From assembly GCF_900089605.1 (NCBI RefSeq), contig NZ_LT594324.1:248001-312000 (forward strand): a stretch of DNA of 64,000 nt. The letters run 5' to 3'. The translations under genes and the position numbers were made by a program. Shown here in pieces: positions 51,910-63,585 of this stretch (the first letter of the stretch is position 1; each line of letters opens with the position of its first letter). Below the pieces are notes generated by a model, which did no database searches, was not told where the DNA came from, and was given only the letters and a program-made list of their open reading frames with translations. The stretch comes from Micromonospora narathiwatensis. Its GTDB lineage: Bacteria; Actinomycetota; Actinomycetes; Mycobacteriales; Micromonosporaceae.

Positions 51910-52836
51910 ATGCAGCGGTGGCGGGGGTACGAGGCGGCACCCGGGGGCTGGGGGCGTTCGGTGGTCACCATCGGCGTCTTCGACGGGGTGCACAAGGGGC
52001 ACCAGGCCACCATCGGCCACGCCGTGGCGCACGCCCGGGAGTTGGGGGTCAAGTCGGTGGTGGTGACCTTCGACCCGCACCCGGCCGAGGTCGTCCGCCC
52101 CGGGTCGCATCCCGCGGTGCTCACCGAACCGGCCCGCAAGGCGGAACTGATCGAGGCGCTCGGCGTCGACGTGCTCTGCGTGGTGCCGTTCACCCCGGAG
52201 TTCTCCCGGCTGCCGGCGGAGGCGTTCGTGCACGACATCCTGGTCGAGCACCTGCACGCCGCGCTGGTGGTGGTCGGCGACAACTTCCGGTTCGGGCACA
52301 AGGCGGCCGGCGACGTGACCCTGCTGGAGCGGCTGGGCCGCACCTTCGGCTTCGGGGTGGAGGGCGCGCCGCTGGTGGCCGAGGCGGGGACGGTCTTCTC
52401 CTCCACGTACATCCGCTCCTGCGTCGACGCGGGCGACGTGGCCGCGGCGGCCGCCGCGCTCGGGCGCCCGCACCGGGTCGAGGGCGTGGTGGTCCGCGGT
52501 GACCAGCGCGGACGGGAGCTGGGCTACCCGACCGCCAACCTGCTGACCCACCGGTACGCGGCGGTCCCCGCCGACGGGGTGTACGCCGCCCGGCTGGTGC
52601 GCCGTGGGCGGGAGCCCCTCGCGGCGGCCGTCTCCATCGGCACCAACCCGACCTTCTCCGGGCGGGAGCGCCGGGTGGAGGCGTACGTGCTCGACTTCTC
52701 CGGCGACCTGTACGGCGAGCGGCTGGCCCTGGACTTCGTGGCGCACCTGCGGGAGCAACGGACGTACGACTCGATCGAGCCGTTGCTGACCCAGATCGCC
52801 GAGGATGTCGAGCGGACCCGCCGGGTGCTCGACTGA
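51910..52836 (+). CDS. ribF: Bifunctional riboflavin kinase/FAD synthetase
   Basis: The protein has 308 residues. The N-terminal adenylyltransferase shows [17 protein letters not shown] and [20 protein letters not shown] is also present. The C-terminal riboflavin kinase shows [11 protein letters not shown] (~200-210) and ends with [11 protein letters not shown]. It makes FMN and FAD from riboflavin. GGGGAGGATC precedes ATG 51910. The truB-ribF pairing is normal. Confidence 0.96.
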   Translation: MQRWRGYEAAPGGWGRSVVTIGVFDGVHKGHQATIGHAVAHARELGVKSVVVTFDPHPAEVVRPGSHPAVLTEPARKAELIEALGVDVLCVVPFTPEFSRLPAEAFVHDILVEHLHAALVVVGDNFRFGHKAAGDVTLLERLGRTFGFGVEGAPLVAEAGTVFSSTYIRSCVDAGDVAAAAAALGRPHRVEGVVVRGDQRGRELGYPTANLLTHRYAAVPADGVYAARLVRRGREPLAAAVSIGTNPTFSGRERRVEAYVLDFSGDLYGERLALDFVAHLREQRTYDSIEPLLTQIAEDVERTRRVLD

Positions 52837-52901
52837 GCCCGCCGGCCACCCCGGCACGGCCGGCGCGCTGCCCTTCACCGGGTGGTTCCCGACCGGGCTG
52901 G

Positions 52902-52907
52902 TAGTCT
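52902..52907 (+). promoter_or_regulatory. -10 element (TAGTCT) for rpsO
   Basis: TAGTCT would start a transcript near 52914, just before the first hairpin of the rpsO leader. No clear -35 is seen. Confidence 0.4.
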
Positions 52908-52914
52908 GGCGGAG

Positions 52915-53011
52915 ACGTCGGCTGACCGACGTGGGGCCTCGCGTGCCTGCACGACGCCGCGGGCGCGAGGACCGGTCCGATGCCCGGTCGCCGCGAGCGA
53001 TCCGACGGACC
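52915..53011 (+). promoter_or_regulatory. Structured rpsO leader, candidate S15 autoregulatory RNA
   Basis: Three perfect helices occur in order: ACGTCGG/CCGACGT (52915-52921, 52926-52932), CCTCGCG/CGCGAGG (52937-52943, 52964-52970) and GGTCCG/CGGACC (52974-52979, 53006-53011). The ribosome site and ATG follow within 31 bases. S15 represses its own mRNA through varied leader structures in several bacteria; an equivalent is plausible here. Confidence 0.5.
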
Positions 53012-53041
53012 CCATCGAACGACCCACGAAACAGGGAGAAC

Positions 53042-53311
53042 ATGGCGCTCGACCAGGAAGCCAAGGCCAAGATCCGCGCGGAGTACGCGACCGCCGAGGG
53101 CGACACCGGCTCGCCCGAGGTGCAGGTCGCGGTCCTCACCAAGCGGATCGCCGAGCTCACCGAGCACCTGAAGGTGCACAAGCACGACCACCACAGCCGC
53201 CGCGGGCTGCTGCTGCTGGTCGGCCGTCGCCGTCGGCTGCTCAACTACGTCCAGAAGAAGGACATCAACCGCTACCGGTCGCTCATCGAGCGGCTCGGCC
53301 TGCGCCGGTGA
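53042..53311 (+). CDS. rpsO: 30S ribosomal protein S15
   Basis: The protein has 89 residues, the standard length. [22 protein letters not shown], cited here as [14 protein letters not shown], and [20 protein letters not shown] are the conserved rRNA-binding blocks. It binds 16S rRNA early in 30S assembly. AGGGAGAAC precedes ATG 53042. A structured leader lies upstream and a strong terminator downstream, so it is largely its own unit ahead of pnp. Confidence 0.98.
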   Translation: MALDQEAKAKIRAEYATAEGDTGSPEVQVAVLTKRIAELTEHLKVHKHDHHSRRGLLLLVGRRRRLLNYVQKKDINRYRSLIERLGLRR

Positions 53312-53317
53312 CCTGGC

Positions 53318-53344
53318 GGGGGAGTGGCCTGCGGCCACTCCCCC
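53318..53344 (+). terminator. 12-bp hairpin terminator after rpsO
   Basis: GGGGGAGTGGCC (53318-53329) pairs perfectly with GGCCACTCCCCC (53333-53344) around a TGC loop, six bases after the stop. Confidence 0.8.
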
Positions 53345-53459
53345 GCTCCGGTACCACTGAGAGAACCGGGCCACGCGACCACCCGAGAGGGAGCCGGTCG
53401 GCGCACCGGTCTCCGGTAGTGGCCCCCGGGCACCCCGGCATCCGCCGGTCACCCGGGCG

Positions 53460-53471
53460 CTTCGATCGAAG
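53460..53471. promoter_or_regulatory. Perfect 12-bp palindrome in the pnp leader
   Basis: CTTCGATCGAAG is self-complementary. It lies 62 bases before the pnp start, in the 189 bases between the rpsO terminator and pnp. It could be an operator or a short RNA stem; pnp leaders are processed in other bacteria. Confidence 0.35.
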
Positions 53472-53533
53472 ACCGGCCGTCTGAGCAGTTCCCCGCGTCG
53501 TGGGCCCCCGATGCGAAGGAGCATTGCCGCACC

Positions 53534-55900
53534 ATGACCGAGAATCGACTCGGCACCGAATCCCGCACCGCCACGATCGACAACGGGTCCTTCGGCACCC
53601 GTGAGATCACCTTCTCCACCGGCCGGCTGGCCCGTCAGGCCGCCGGCTCCGTCACCGCCCAGCTCGGCGAGACGGTCGTCCTCTCCGCCACCACGGCCAG
53701 CAAGCAGCCGCGGGAGCAGTTCGACTTCTTCCCGCTGACCGTGGACGTCGAGGAGCGGATGTACGCCGCGGGCCGCATCCCCGGCTCGTTCTTCCGCCGC
53801 GAGGGCCGGCCCAGCGAGGACGCGATCCTCACCTGCCGGCTGATCGACCGGCCGCTGCGCCCGTCCTTCGTCAAGGGCCTGCGCAACGAGGTCCAGGTCG
53901 TCGAGACCGTCCTCGCGCTCGACCCGCAGCACCCGTACGACGTCGTGGCGATCAACGCCGCCTCGATGTCGACCAAGCTCTCCGGCCTGCCGTTCTCCGG
54001 CCCGATCGGGGCCACCCGGATGGCGCACGTCGACGGCCAGTGGGTCGCCTTCCCGACGTACGAAGAGCTGGAGCGGGCCACCTTCGACATGGTGGTGGCC
54101 GGCCGGGCCCTGCCGGACGGCGACGTCGCGATCATGATGGTCGAGGCCGAGGCCACCGAGCACACCGTGAAGCTGGTCGCCGGCGGGGCCACCGCCCCGA
54201 CCGAGGAGGTCGTCGCCAGCGGCCTGGAGGCCGCCAAGCCGGCCATCCGGGAGCTGTGCCGGGCGCAGAGCGAGCTGGCCGAGGTGGCCGCCAAGCCGGT
54301 CGCCGAGTTCCCGATTTTCCTGGACTACCTGGACGACGCGTACGAGGCGGTCGCCGACGTGGCCCGCGCCGAGGTCGCCGAGGCCCTGAAGATCGCCGGC
54401 AAGCACGACCGCGAGGAGGCCCTCGACCGGGTCAAGGCCAAGGTCGTCGAGGAACTCGGCTCGCGCTTCGAGGGCCGGGAGAAGGAGCTGTCCGCCGCGT
54501 TCCGGTCGCTGACCAAGTCCGAGGTCCGCAGCCGGGTGCTGCGCGAGCAGGTCCGCATCGACGGCCGTGGCCCGCGCGACATCCGTCCGCTGACCGCCGA
54601 GGTCGGCGTGCTGCCCCGGGTGCACGGCTCGGCGCTCTTCGAGCGCGGCGAGACCCAGATCCTGGGCGTCACCACGCTGAACATGCTGCGCATGGAGCAG
54701 TCGCTGGACACCCTCTCCCCGGAGAAGTCCAAGCGCTACATGCACAACTACAACTTCCCGCCGTACTCCACCGGCGAGACCGGCCGGGTCGGTTCGCCGA
54801 AGCGGCGCGAGATCGGCCACGGTGCGCTCGCGGAGCGGGCGCTCATCCCGGTGCTGCCGTCGCGCGAGGAGTTCCCGTACGCGATCCGGCAGGTCTCCGA
54901 GGCGCTCGGCTCCAACGGCTCCACCTCGATGGGTTCGGTCTGCGCCTCGACGCTGGGCCTGCTGTCGGCCGGTGTGCCGCTGAAGGCCCCGGTGGCCGGC
55001 ATCGCCATGGGCCTCATCTCCGACGAGGTCGAGGGCAAGACCCAGTACGTGACGCTGACCGACATCCTCGGCGCCGAGGACGCGTTCGGCGACATGGACT
55101 TCAAGGTCGCCGGCACCCGGGAGTTCGTCACCGCGCTCCAGCTCGACACCAAGCTCGACGGCATCCCGTCGGACGTGCTGGCCGCCGCGCTCCAGCAGGC
55201 GCACGAGGCCCGGCAGACCATCCTCGACGTGATGCAGTCGGCGATCGAGGCCCCGGCCGCGATGAGCGACTACGCGCCGCGGGTCACCACCGTCAAGATC
55301 CCGGTCGACAAGATCGGCATGGTGATCGGCCCGAAGGGCCAGACCATCAACGCCATCCAGGACGAGACCGGCGCCGAGATCTCCATCGAGGACGACGGCA
55401 CCATCTACGTCGGCGCGACCAACGGCCCCTCGGCCCAGGCCGCGGTCGAGCGGATCAACGCGATCGCCAACCCGACCCTGCCGAAGGTCGGCGACCGGTT
55501 CCTCGGCACCGTGGTGAAGACCGCCGCGTTCGGCGCCTTCATCTCGCTGCTCCCGGGCCGCGACGGCCTGCTGCACATCTCCAAGGTGGGCGACGGCAAG
55601 CGGGTCGAGAAGGTCGAGGACTTCCTCAACGTCGGCGACAAGGTCGAGGTGGAGATCGCCGACATCGACCAGCGCGGCAAGATCTACCTGGACAAGGTCC
55701 GCCCGGAGGGCGCCGAGGCGCCGGCCGCCGGTGAGGCTGCCGGTGACGAGCGTCCGGCCGGCCGGGACCGCGGCGACCGTGGCCCGCGTGACCGGGGCGA
55801 CCGGGACCGCGGCGAGCGCGGCGGCCGGGGCCCGGAGCGGGGCGAGGGTGGCGAGGGCGGCGGCGACTCCCGCCCGCGTCGCCGGACCCGGCACAGCTGA
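53534..55900 (+). CDS. pnp: Polyribonucleotide nucleotidyltransferase (PNPase/GpsI)
   Basis: The protein has 788 residues. The two RNase PH domains (~20-150 and ~330-560) are joined by a helical domain. KH follows (~590-650, with [15 protein letters not shown]) and then S1 (~665-735, with [18 protein letters not shown]). The C-terminal ~50 residues are an Arg/Gly/Asp tail ([15 protein letters not shown]), typical of actinobacterial PNPases and RNA-binding in character. It degrades RNA phosphorolytically from the 3' end and adds tails. GAAGGAG precedes ATG 53534 by 13 bases. A 15-bp terminator follows. Confidence 0.97.
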   Translation: MTENRLGTESRTATIDNGSFGTREITFSTGRLARQAAGSVTAQLGETVVLSATTASKQPREQFDFFPLTVDVEERMYAAGRIPGSFFRREGRPSEDAILTCRLIDRPLRPSFVKGLRNEVQVVETVLALDPQHPYDVVAINAASMSTKLSGLPFSGPIGATRMAHVDGQWVAFPTYEELERATFDMVVAGRALPDGDVAIMMVEAEATEHTVKLVAGGATAPTEEVVASGLEAAKPAIRELCRAQSELAEVAAKPVAEFPIFLDYLDDAYEAVADVARAEVAEALKIAGKHDREEALDRVKAKVVEELGSRFEGREKELSAAFRSLTKSEVRSRVLREQVRIDGRGPRDIRPLTAEVGVLPRVHGSALFERGETQILGVTTLNMLRMEQSLDTLSPEKSKRYMHNYNFPPYSTGETGRVGSPKRREIGHGALAERALIPVLPSREEFPYAIRQVSEALGSNGSTSMGSVCASTLGLLSAGVPLKAPVAGIAMGLISDEVEGKTQYVTLTDILGAEDAFGDMDFKVAGTREFVTALQLDTKLDGIPSDVLAAALQQAHEARQTILDVMQSAIEAPAAMSDYAPRVTTVKIPVDKIGMVIGPKGQTINAIQDETGAEISIEDDGTIYVGATNGPSAQAAVERINAIANPTLPKVGDRFLGTVVKTAAFGAFISLLPGRDGLLHISKVGDGKRVEKVEDFLNVGDKVEVEIADIDQRGKIYLDKVRPEGAEAPAAGEAAGDERPAGRDRGDRGPRDRGDRDRGERGGRGPERGEGGEGGGDSRPRRRTRHS

Positions 55901-55906
55901 TCCACC

Positions 55907-55944
55907 CCGGCCGGGGCGACGCCGATGGACGTCGCCCCGGCCGG
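55907..55944 (+). terminator. 15-bp hairpin terminator after pnp
   Basis: CCGGCCGGGGCGACG (55907-55921) pairs perfectly with its complement (55930-55944), six bases after the stop. Confidence 0.8.
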
Positions 55945-56077
55945 CGGCAACTCCGGCGGCGACGCGCCGTGATCCGGAGCGGTCGTCGGCGGCTCCGGCG
56001 TCGGCGCACCGTGACCGGGAGCCGTCGGCCGTGACCATCGCACCACCCACCCCTCGTCGAACTGGAAGCAGGTTTCC

Positions 56078-58377
<2,300 letters not shown>

Positions 58378-58452
58378 ATCTTCTCGGCCGCCGCTGCGGT
58401 TGACCTACCGCGTGGCGTGGGGAACTGCGTCGCCCGCTGTCCGGCGCGGGCC

Positions 58453-58458
58453 TAGGGT
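58453..58458 (+). promoter_or_regulatory. -10 element (TAGGGT) for a leaderless GNAT gene
   Basis: TAGGGT ends seven bases before ATG 58466. Confidence 0.5.
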
Positions 58459-58465
58459 TGCCTAC

Positions 58466-58933
58466 ATGATCGATTCTGCGCTGCACGACCGCGCCGGTCG
58501 CCGGGTGACCCTGCGGCCGGTCGACGACGACAACTGGCGGGCCGTGGCGGACGTGGCGCCCCGTGACGACCAGCGGGCCTGGGTGGCCGCCCTGGCCGCC
58601 CGCTACCTGGTGCTGACCATGCGCTCGGACGTCTGGACCTCGCTGGCCGTGTACGCGGACGAGACGGTGGTCGGGCACGTCATGTGGGGCGTGGACGACG
58701 ACGGTTCCCGCTGGATCGGCGGCATGGTGATCGACGCCGCCGAGCAGGACCGGGGCGTCGGTCGGGCCGCCGTGCGTACCCTCGCCGACTGGCTCGCCAC
58801 CCAGGGCGGCCCGATCCGGCTCAGCTACCACCCCGACAACGTCCCGGCCGCCGCCCTCTACACCTCGCTGGGCTTCCAGCCCACCGGCGCGATGGAGGAC
58901 GACGAACTCGTCGCCGAGCTAACCCCCGCCTGA
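58466..58933 (+). CDS. GNAT-family N-acetyltransferase (RimI/SpeG-like)
   Basis: The protein has 155 residues. The start LRPVDDDNWRAVADV is like those of spermidine/ribosomal-protein acetyltransferases. The acetyl-CoA loop is DRGVGRAAVRTLADW (~95-110) and the end motif is NVPAAALYTSLGFQPTG. The single domain is complete. The acceptor is unknown; polyamine or protein N-termini are possible. The start is set by the TAGGGT box. A long inverted repeat follows it. Confidence 0.9.
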   Translation: MIDSALHDRAGRRVTLRPVDDDNWRAVADVAPRDDQRAWVAALAARYLVLTMRSDVWTSLAVYADETVVGHVMWGVDDDGSRWIGGMVIDAAEQDRGVGRAAVRTLADWLATQGGPIRLSYHPDNVPAAALYTSLGFQPTGAMEDDELVAELTPA

Positions 58934-58959
58934 GCACCCTCTCCCGCCCGTCCCACCCG

Positions 58960-59023
58960 CGGTGATCACGAAGTTGTGGCGGCCGGCAGCGGCGTGTCGG
59001 AACAACAACTTCATGATCAACCG
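58960..59023. repeat. Imperfect inverted repeat between convergent genes
   Basis: The left arm CGGTGATCACGAAGTTGT (58960-58977) and right arm (59005-59023, complement CGGTTGATCATGAAGTTGT) differ by one insertion and one substitution. The loop is 27 bases. It lies between the GNAT and debranching-enzyme stops. Its moderate GC sets it apart from the other terminators, and it may be a dispersed repeat. Confidence 0.6.
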
Positions 59024-59049
59024 CGCCGGGCGGGACGGGCGGGCGGCGG

Positions 59050-61221
59050 TCAGGAGGTGGCGGCGGGGGTCTCGGTGGGCGTGCGGGGGGTGGGGATGCG
59101 GGGAGTGGTCGTCAGCGTGAGGCCGGCGGGAAGGTCGGTGACCGTGGGGTGGCCGCTGCGGTCGACGTCCACGGTGACCGGGGCGCCGGCGATCCGCAGT
59201 CCGCTGGCGGCGAGCGCGCCCAGCTCCGGGCCGGCCAGCGGGCGTACCTCCACCCGGCCACCGGGCACGTCCGGGTAGAGGCCGACGCCGGCCTGGAGCA
59301 GCGCCACCGCGGCCGCCGCCGACCACGCCTGCGGCCGGCACGCCGCCGGGTACTCCACCGGACGGCCGAGCAACGCCCGATCGTCGCCGCCGTACAGCTC
59401 GGGGAGGCGGTAGTCGAACGCCTCGGCGGCGCCGAGCAGGCCGTCGGCGAGGCGCAGCGCGGCGTCGGCGAAGCCGGCCCGGGCCAGCCCGCCCAGGACG
59501 ATCGCGGTGTCGTGCGCCCAGATCGACCCGCAGTGGTACGACAGCGGGCTGAACCCGCCGTCGTCGGTGGACATGGTGCGCAGCCCGAACCCGCCCGCGA
59601 GGGCCTCGGTGGACAGCAGCGCCGCGACCTGTGCCGACTCGCTGTCCGACAGCAGCCCGGTGCCGAGCAGGTGGCCGATGTTGCTGGTCAGCGAGTCGAC
59701 CGGGCGCTTGTCCCGGTCGAGCGCGAGCGCGGGCTGCGGGCCGTACCGGCCGTCGACCCAGAACGCGGCCCGGAACCGGCGGGCGAGCTGGTCGGCGTGC
59801 TCCCGCCAGCGGTCGGCGCCGGGGCGCTGGAAGGCGTCGAGCAGGGCGGCCCCGTTCACCGCCGCCTCGTACGCGTACCCCTGCACCTCGGACAGCACGA
59901 TGGGCGACTGGGCCAGCCGGCCGTCGCGGAACCGGATCGAGTCGCCGGAGTCCTTCCAGCCCTGGTTGGCCAGGCCCCGGCCGGTGGTGTCGACGTACTC
60001 GACGAAGCCGTCGCCGTCGGCGTCGGCGTGCTCGCCGAGCCAGCGCAGCGCCGCCTCCAGGTGCGGGAGCAGGGGCTCGACCTGGTCGGCCGGCAGACCC
60101 CAGCGCCAGGCGTCGTGCAGCAGGTTGACCCAGAGCATGGTGGCGTCGACCGTGCCGTAGTACGCGGGCGGCAGCCGCAGCTCGTGGGCCGGCAGGGCGA
60201 ACTCGTGCCGGCGCAGCTCGTGCAGGATCTTGCCGGGTGCCTCGCCGGTGGCCGGGTCGAGCCGGGTGCCCTGCCGACGGGCGAGGACCCGCAGCGTTCC
60301 GGCGGCCAGCTCGGTGCCGAGCGGCAGCATCATCCGGGCGGCCCAGAGGCTGTCCCGGCCGAACAGGGTGAGGAACCAGGGCACGCCGGCGCCGAGGAAG
60401 ACGTCCCCGGGGTGCGCGGGGTCGGTCAGCCGCAGCCCGCGCAGGTCGGCCAGGGAGCGGTCGAGCAGCCGGACCAGGCGGCGGTCGTCGGCGCGGACCT
60501 CCGGTACGGACCAGTCCGGGTCGGCCGGTGGGGCGGCCACCACCGCCTTCGGGTCGGTGACGGTGAGCCGCCAGCGCAGCGTGACGGACCCGCCGGGGGG
60601 CAGCTCGACCGACCAACTGAGCCGGGGCGCGACGGCCCGGTCGCCGGCGGCGTCCACGGTGGCCGCCTCGCCGGTCACCGTCACGACGAGGCCCTCGGCG
60701 GCCCACTCGACCCGGCCGGGCTCGCCGGCCTTCGCCTCCAGCGGTGATCCGTTGCCGCCGGACTTGACCAGCTCGATCGGGGCGAGATCGCAGCCGAGGT
60801 CGACGCTGACCGTGGCCCGGACCGGTACGGCGGCGGTGGACGCGACGAGCAGTTCCTCGGTGAGGCCGGACGGGCCGGCCTGCCGGGTCCGGTCGATCCG
60901 GACGGTGGGGTCGGCTCCGGGGTCGCCGAGCCAGCGGGCCAGGGTGACGAAGCGGGCCCCGTGCGGACCGGCGGCGCCCCGGGTCACCGCCTCCGGCTCC
61001 CGGTCGTCGACGCGCAGCTCGGCCCGGGACAGCACCCGGGCGTCGGCGTGGAAGACGCCCTGGACGCCGCTGGGCCGGATCTGACCTGCCGTGTCGCCCA
61101 GCGCGCTGGTCGGGGCGTGCACCACCCCGACCAGGTCGTGCAGCAGCGGTTGGAGGTGGCGTTCGGACACGTGGAACTCCTGGTGCTGATCGGTGACCGG
61201 GGACGTCTTGACAGAAGCCAT
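59050..61221 (-). CDS. Amylo-alpha-1,6-glucosidase/glycogen-debranching-type glycoside hydrolase
   Basis: The protein has 723 residues. The N-terminal ~250 residues are a beta-rich domain with PSGVQGVFHADARVLSRAEL, the start of the GDE N-terminal family. The C-terminal (alpha/alpha)6 barrel shows PWFLTLFGRDSLWAARM, YYGTVDATMLWVNLLHDAW, NQGWKDSGDSIRF and SIWAHDTAIVLGGLARAGF, with Asp/Glu positions as in GH63/GDE-type glucosidases. No signal peptide is seen, so it is cytosolic. It is divergent from lacI with two operator-like sites between, so regulation by that LacI protein is likely. Confidence 0.88.
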   Translation of the reverse strand: MASVKTSPVTDQHQEFHVSERHLQPLLHDLVGVVHAPTSALGDTAGQIRPSGVQGVFHADARVLSRAELRVDDREPEAVTRGAAGPHGARFVTLARWLGDPGADPTVRIDRTRQAGPSGLTEELLVASTAAVPVRATVSVDLGCDLAPIELVKSGGNGSPLEAKAGEPGRVEWAAEGLVVTVTGEAATVDAAGDRAVAPRLSWSVELPPGGSVTLRWRLTVTDPKAVVAAPPADPDWSVPEVRADDRRLVRLLDRSLADLRGLRLTDPAHPGDVFLGAGVPWFLTLFGRDSLWAARMMLPLGTELAAGTLRVLARRQGTRLDPATGEAPGKILHELRRHEFALPAHELRLPPAYYGTVDATMLWVNLLHDAWRWGLPADQVEPLLPHLEAALRWLGEHADADGDGFVEYVDTTGRGLANQGWKDSGDSIRFRDGRLAQSPIVLSEVQGYAYEAAVNGAALLDAFQRPGADRWREHADQLARRFRAAFWVDGRYGPQPALALDRDKRPVDSLTSNIGHLLGTGLLSDSESAQVAALLSTEALAGGFGLRTMSTDDGGFSPLSYHCGSIWAHDTAIVLGGLARAGFADAALRLADGLLGAAEAFDYRLPELYGGDDRALLGRPVEYPAACRPQAWSAAAAVALLQAGVGLYPDVPGGRVEVRPLAGPELGALAASGLRIAGAPVTVDVDRSGHPTVTDLPAGLTLTTTPRIPTPRTPTETPAATS

Positions 61222-61254
61222 CGGCCGGGTGCAAAGTGCGAAACATTCCAGAAA

Positions 61255-61298
61255 CTTGAACGATCTAATCCTGCCGCATCGGAGTTGGATCGTTCAAG
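61255..61298. promoter_or_regulatory. Paired LacI-type operator sites
   Basis: CTTGAACGATC (61255-61265) and GATCGTTCAAG (61288-61298) are perfect inverted copies 22 bases apart. Each extends to TTGAACGATCyAA, itself a partial dyad as in LacI-family operators. They lie 34 bases from the glucosidase start and 18 bases from the lacI start. Confidence 0.7.
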
Positions 61299-61315
61299 GT
61301 GGCGAGAGGGATTTC

Positions 61316-62305
61316 GTGGCTGAAAAGGTGACCATCGCAACGGTGGCCCGGCATGCCCAGGTGAGCCGGCAGACGGTCTCCAACGTGCTCAACGCGCCGC
61401 ACATCGTCCGCGAGGAAACCCGCCGGCGGGTGCAGGAGGCGATCGCCACCCTCGGCTACCGCGCCAACCAGGCCGCCCGGCAGATGCGGACCGGGCGCTC
61501 CCGACTCATCGCGGTCCGCATCGAGCCCACCCGGGACGGGATCAACGGCTCGGTGCTCGACCGGTTCCTGCACGGCCTCACCGAGACCGCCGACGCCGCC
61601 GGCTACCGGGTCCTGCTCTACACCGCCACCGGCGACGACCACGAGATCTCCACGTACGACGACCTGCTCGGCGCGTACGACCTGGACGGGTTCGTGCTCA
61701 CCGGCACCGACCACGGCGATCCGCGTACCGCCTGGCTGGCCGAGCGGGGGGTGCCGTTCGTCACCTTCGGCCGCCCCTGGGACGCCCCGGACGCCCACCC
61801 CTGGATCGACGTCGACGGTGCCGCCGGCACCGCGCAGGCCACCCGTCGACTCCTCGACACCGGCCACCGCCGGATCGCGTTCATCGGCTGGCCGGAAGGC
61901 TCCGGCGTCGGCGACGACCGGCACGCCGGCTGGCGTACCGCGATGGCGGCGGCCGGCCTCGACGGCGGCGCGCCGCGCCGCGCGACCGAGGACGGCATCG
62001 CCCAGGGGGAGCGGGAGATGCGCGAGCTGCTCGCCGCCGACGAACCGCCGACTGCGGTGGTCTGCGTCAGCGACTCCCTCGCCCTCGGCGCCCTGCGGGC
62101 CGTCCGCGACACGGCGGTGCCGGTCGCGGTCACCGGTTTCGACGACACCCCGGTGGCCGCCGCGATCGGGCTGACCAGCGTCAGCCAGCCGCTGGCGGCC
62201 GCCGCGGCCTGCTGCGTCGAGCTGCTCACCGGCCTGCTCGACGGCCAGCCCACCGACCCTCATGTGTTGCTCAGTCCCACGCTCGTGCTCCGGCACACCG
62301 CGTGA
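61316..62305 (+). CDS. LacI-family repressor
   Basis: The protein has 329 residues. The N-terminal HTH is TIATVARHAQVSRQTVSNVL and the hinge helix is GYRANQAARQMRTGRS. The periplasmic-binding-like ligand domain follows, with TGHRRIAFIGWPEG and a C-terminal TGFDDTPVAAAIGLTSVSQP. GTG 61316 is chosen because GAGAGGG lies six bases upstream; the longer frame is unconserved. It is divergent from the debranching enzyme and co-oriented with the sugar ABC genes, so it probably represses all of them until a glucan or oligosaccharide is present. Confidence 0.94.
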   Translation: MAEKVTIATVARHAQVSRQTVSNVLNAPHIVREETRRRVQEAIATLGYRANQAARQMRTGRSRLIAVRIEPTRDGINGSVLDRFLHGLTETADAAGYRVLLYTATGDDHEISTYDDLLGAYDLDGFVLTGTDHGDPRTAWLAERGVPFVTFGRPWDAPDAHPWIDVDGAAGTAQATRRLLDTGHRRIAFIGWPEGSGVGDDRHAGWRTAMAAAGLDGGAPRRATEDGIAQGEREMRELLAADEPPTAVVCVSDSLALGALRAVRDTAVPVAVTGFDDTPVAAAIGLTSVSQPLAAAAACCVELLTGLLDGQPTDPHVLLSPTLVLRHTA

Positions 62306-62329
62306 TCACATCCCCACCAGGAGAGTCAG

Positions 62330-63577
62330 ATGACACCTCGAATCCTCACCCGGGCAACGGTGGCCGGCCTCGCCGCCGCCGCCCTCTTCGGCTCCGCCGC
62401 CTGCGGCAGCGGCTTCGACGACTCCGGCAAGGACGCCAAGCAGTCCAGCGGCCCGGCCAACCTCCAGATCATGATCGGCTCCTCGGGTGACGCCGAGACC
62501 AAGGCGGTGCAGGACGCCGCCGCCAAGTGGGCCTCCGCCTCCGGCAACACCGCGACCGTCACCCCGGCCCAGGACCTCACCCAGCAGCTCGGCCAGGCGC
62601 TCGCCGGCGGCACCCCGCCGGACGTCTTCTACGTCGACGCGACCCGGTTCGCCGACTACGCCAGCGTCGGCGCGCTGGAGCCGTACGGCGACAAGGTCAG
62701 CAACAAGGACGACTTCTACGAGAGCCTGCGCAACACGTTCACCTACGACGGCAAGCTCTACTGCGCGCCGAAGGACTTCTCCACCCTCGCCCTTGAGATC
62801 AACACCGACCTGTGGGCGAAGGCCGGCCTGACCGACGCGGACGTGCCGACCAACTGGGACCAGCTCACCGCCGCCAGCCAGAAGATCAAGGCGAAGGGCA
62901 TGGTGGCGCTCGCCCTCGGCGACACCCGGGACCGGATCGGCGCCTTCATGGTGGAGAACGGCGGCTGGCTGATGAGCAAGGACGGCAAGCAGCCCACCGC
63001 GGACACCCCGGAGAACGTCCAGGCCCTCGAGTACGTGAAGTCCCTGCTCACCAACGGCTACGCGAAGTTCCCGAAGCAGCTCGACGCCGGCTGGTCCGGT
63101 GAGGCGTTCGGCAAGGGCAAGGCCGTGATGACCATCGAGGGCAACTGGATCAAGGGCGCCCTGCAGAACGACTTCCCGAAGGTGAAGTACCAGGTCGTCC
63201 CGCTGCCGGCCGGCCCGAAGGGGCAGGGCACCCTCTCCTTCACCCAGTGCTGGGGCATCGCGGCCAAGTCGAAGTACAAGGAGCAGGCCATCAAGTTCGT
63301 CGAGGCGATGACCGCCGGCGACCAGCAGATCGCCTTCGCCAAGGCGTTCGGCGTGATGCCGTCCCGGCAGTCCGTCCGCGACCAGTACACCAGCGAGTTC
63401 CCGGCGGACAAGCCGTTCATCGAGGGCGCCGCGTACGCCCAGGGCCCGGTGAACGCCCCGAAGATGGACAGCGTCCTGCGTGACCTGGAGGCCGGCCTGC
63501 AGGGCCTGGCCGCCGGCGACCCGAAGACGATCCTGAGCAACTTCGACAAGAACGCCAAGGCGGCGCTCGGCGGCTGA
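62330..63577 (+). CDS. ABC sugar transporter solute-binding lipoprotein
   Basis: The protein has 415 residues. A signal with GSAAC lipobox (Cys near residue 25) is followed by a family 1 solute-binding fold: LQIMIGSSGDAET, AGGTPPDVFYVDATRF, AFGKGKAVMTIEGNWIKG and WGIAAKSKYKEQAIKFVE. Likely ligands are malto- or other oligosaccharides, given the debranching-type enzyme next to it. AGGAG lies about nine bases upstream of ATG 62330. The gene starts 25 bases after lacI and ends before a strong hairpin, which is usual where the binding protein is made in excess over the permeases. Confidence 0.94.
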   Translation: MTPRILTRATVAGLAAAALFGSAACGSGFDDSGKDAKQSSGPANLQIMIGSSGDAETKAVQDAAAKWASASGNTATVTPAQDLTQQLGQALAGGTPPDVFYVDATRFADYASVGALEPYGDKVSNKDDFYESLRNTFTYDGKLYCAPKDFSTLALEINTDLWAKAGLTDADVPTNWDQLTAASQKIKAKGMVALALGDTRDRIGAFMVENGGWLMSKDGKQPTADTPENVQALEYVKSLLTNGYAKFPKQLDAGWSGEAFGKGKAVMTIEGNWIKGALQNDFPKVKYQVVPLPAGPKGQGTLSFTQCWGIAAKSKYKEQAIKFVEAMTAGDQQIAFAKAFGVMPSRQSVRDQYTSEFPADKPFIEGAAYAQGPVNAPKMDSVLRDLEAGLQGLAAGDPKTILSNFDKNAKAALGG

Positions 63578-63585
63578 GCATGACC

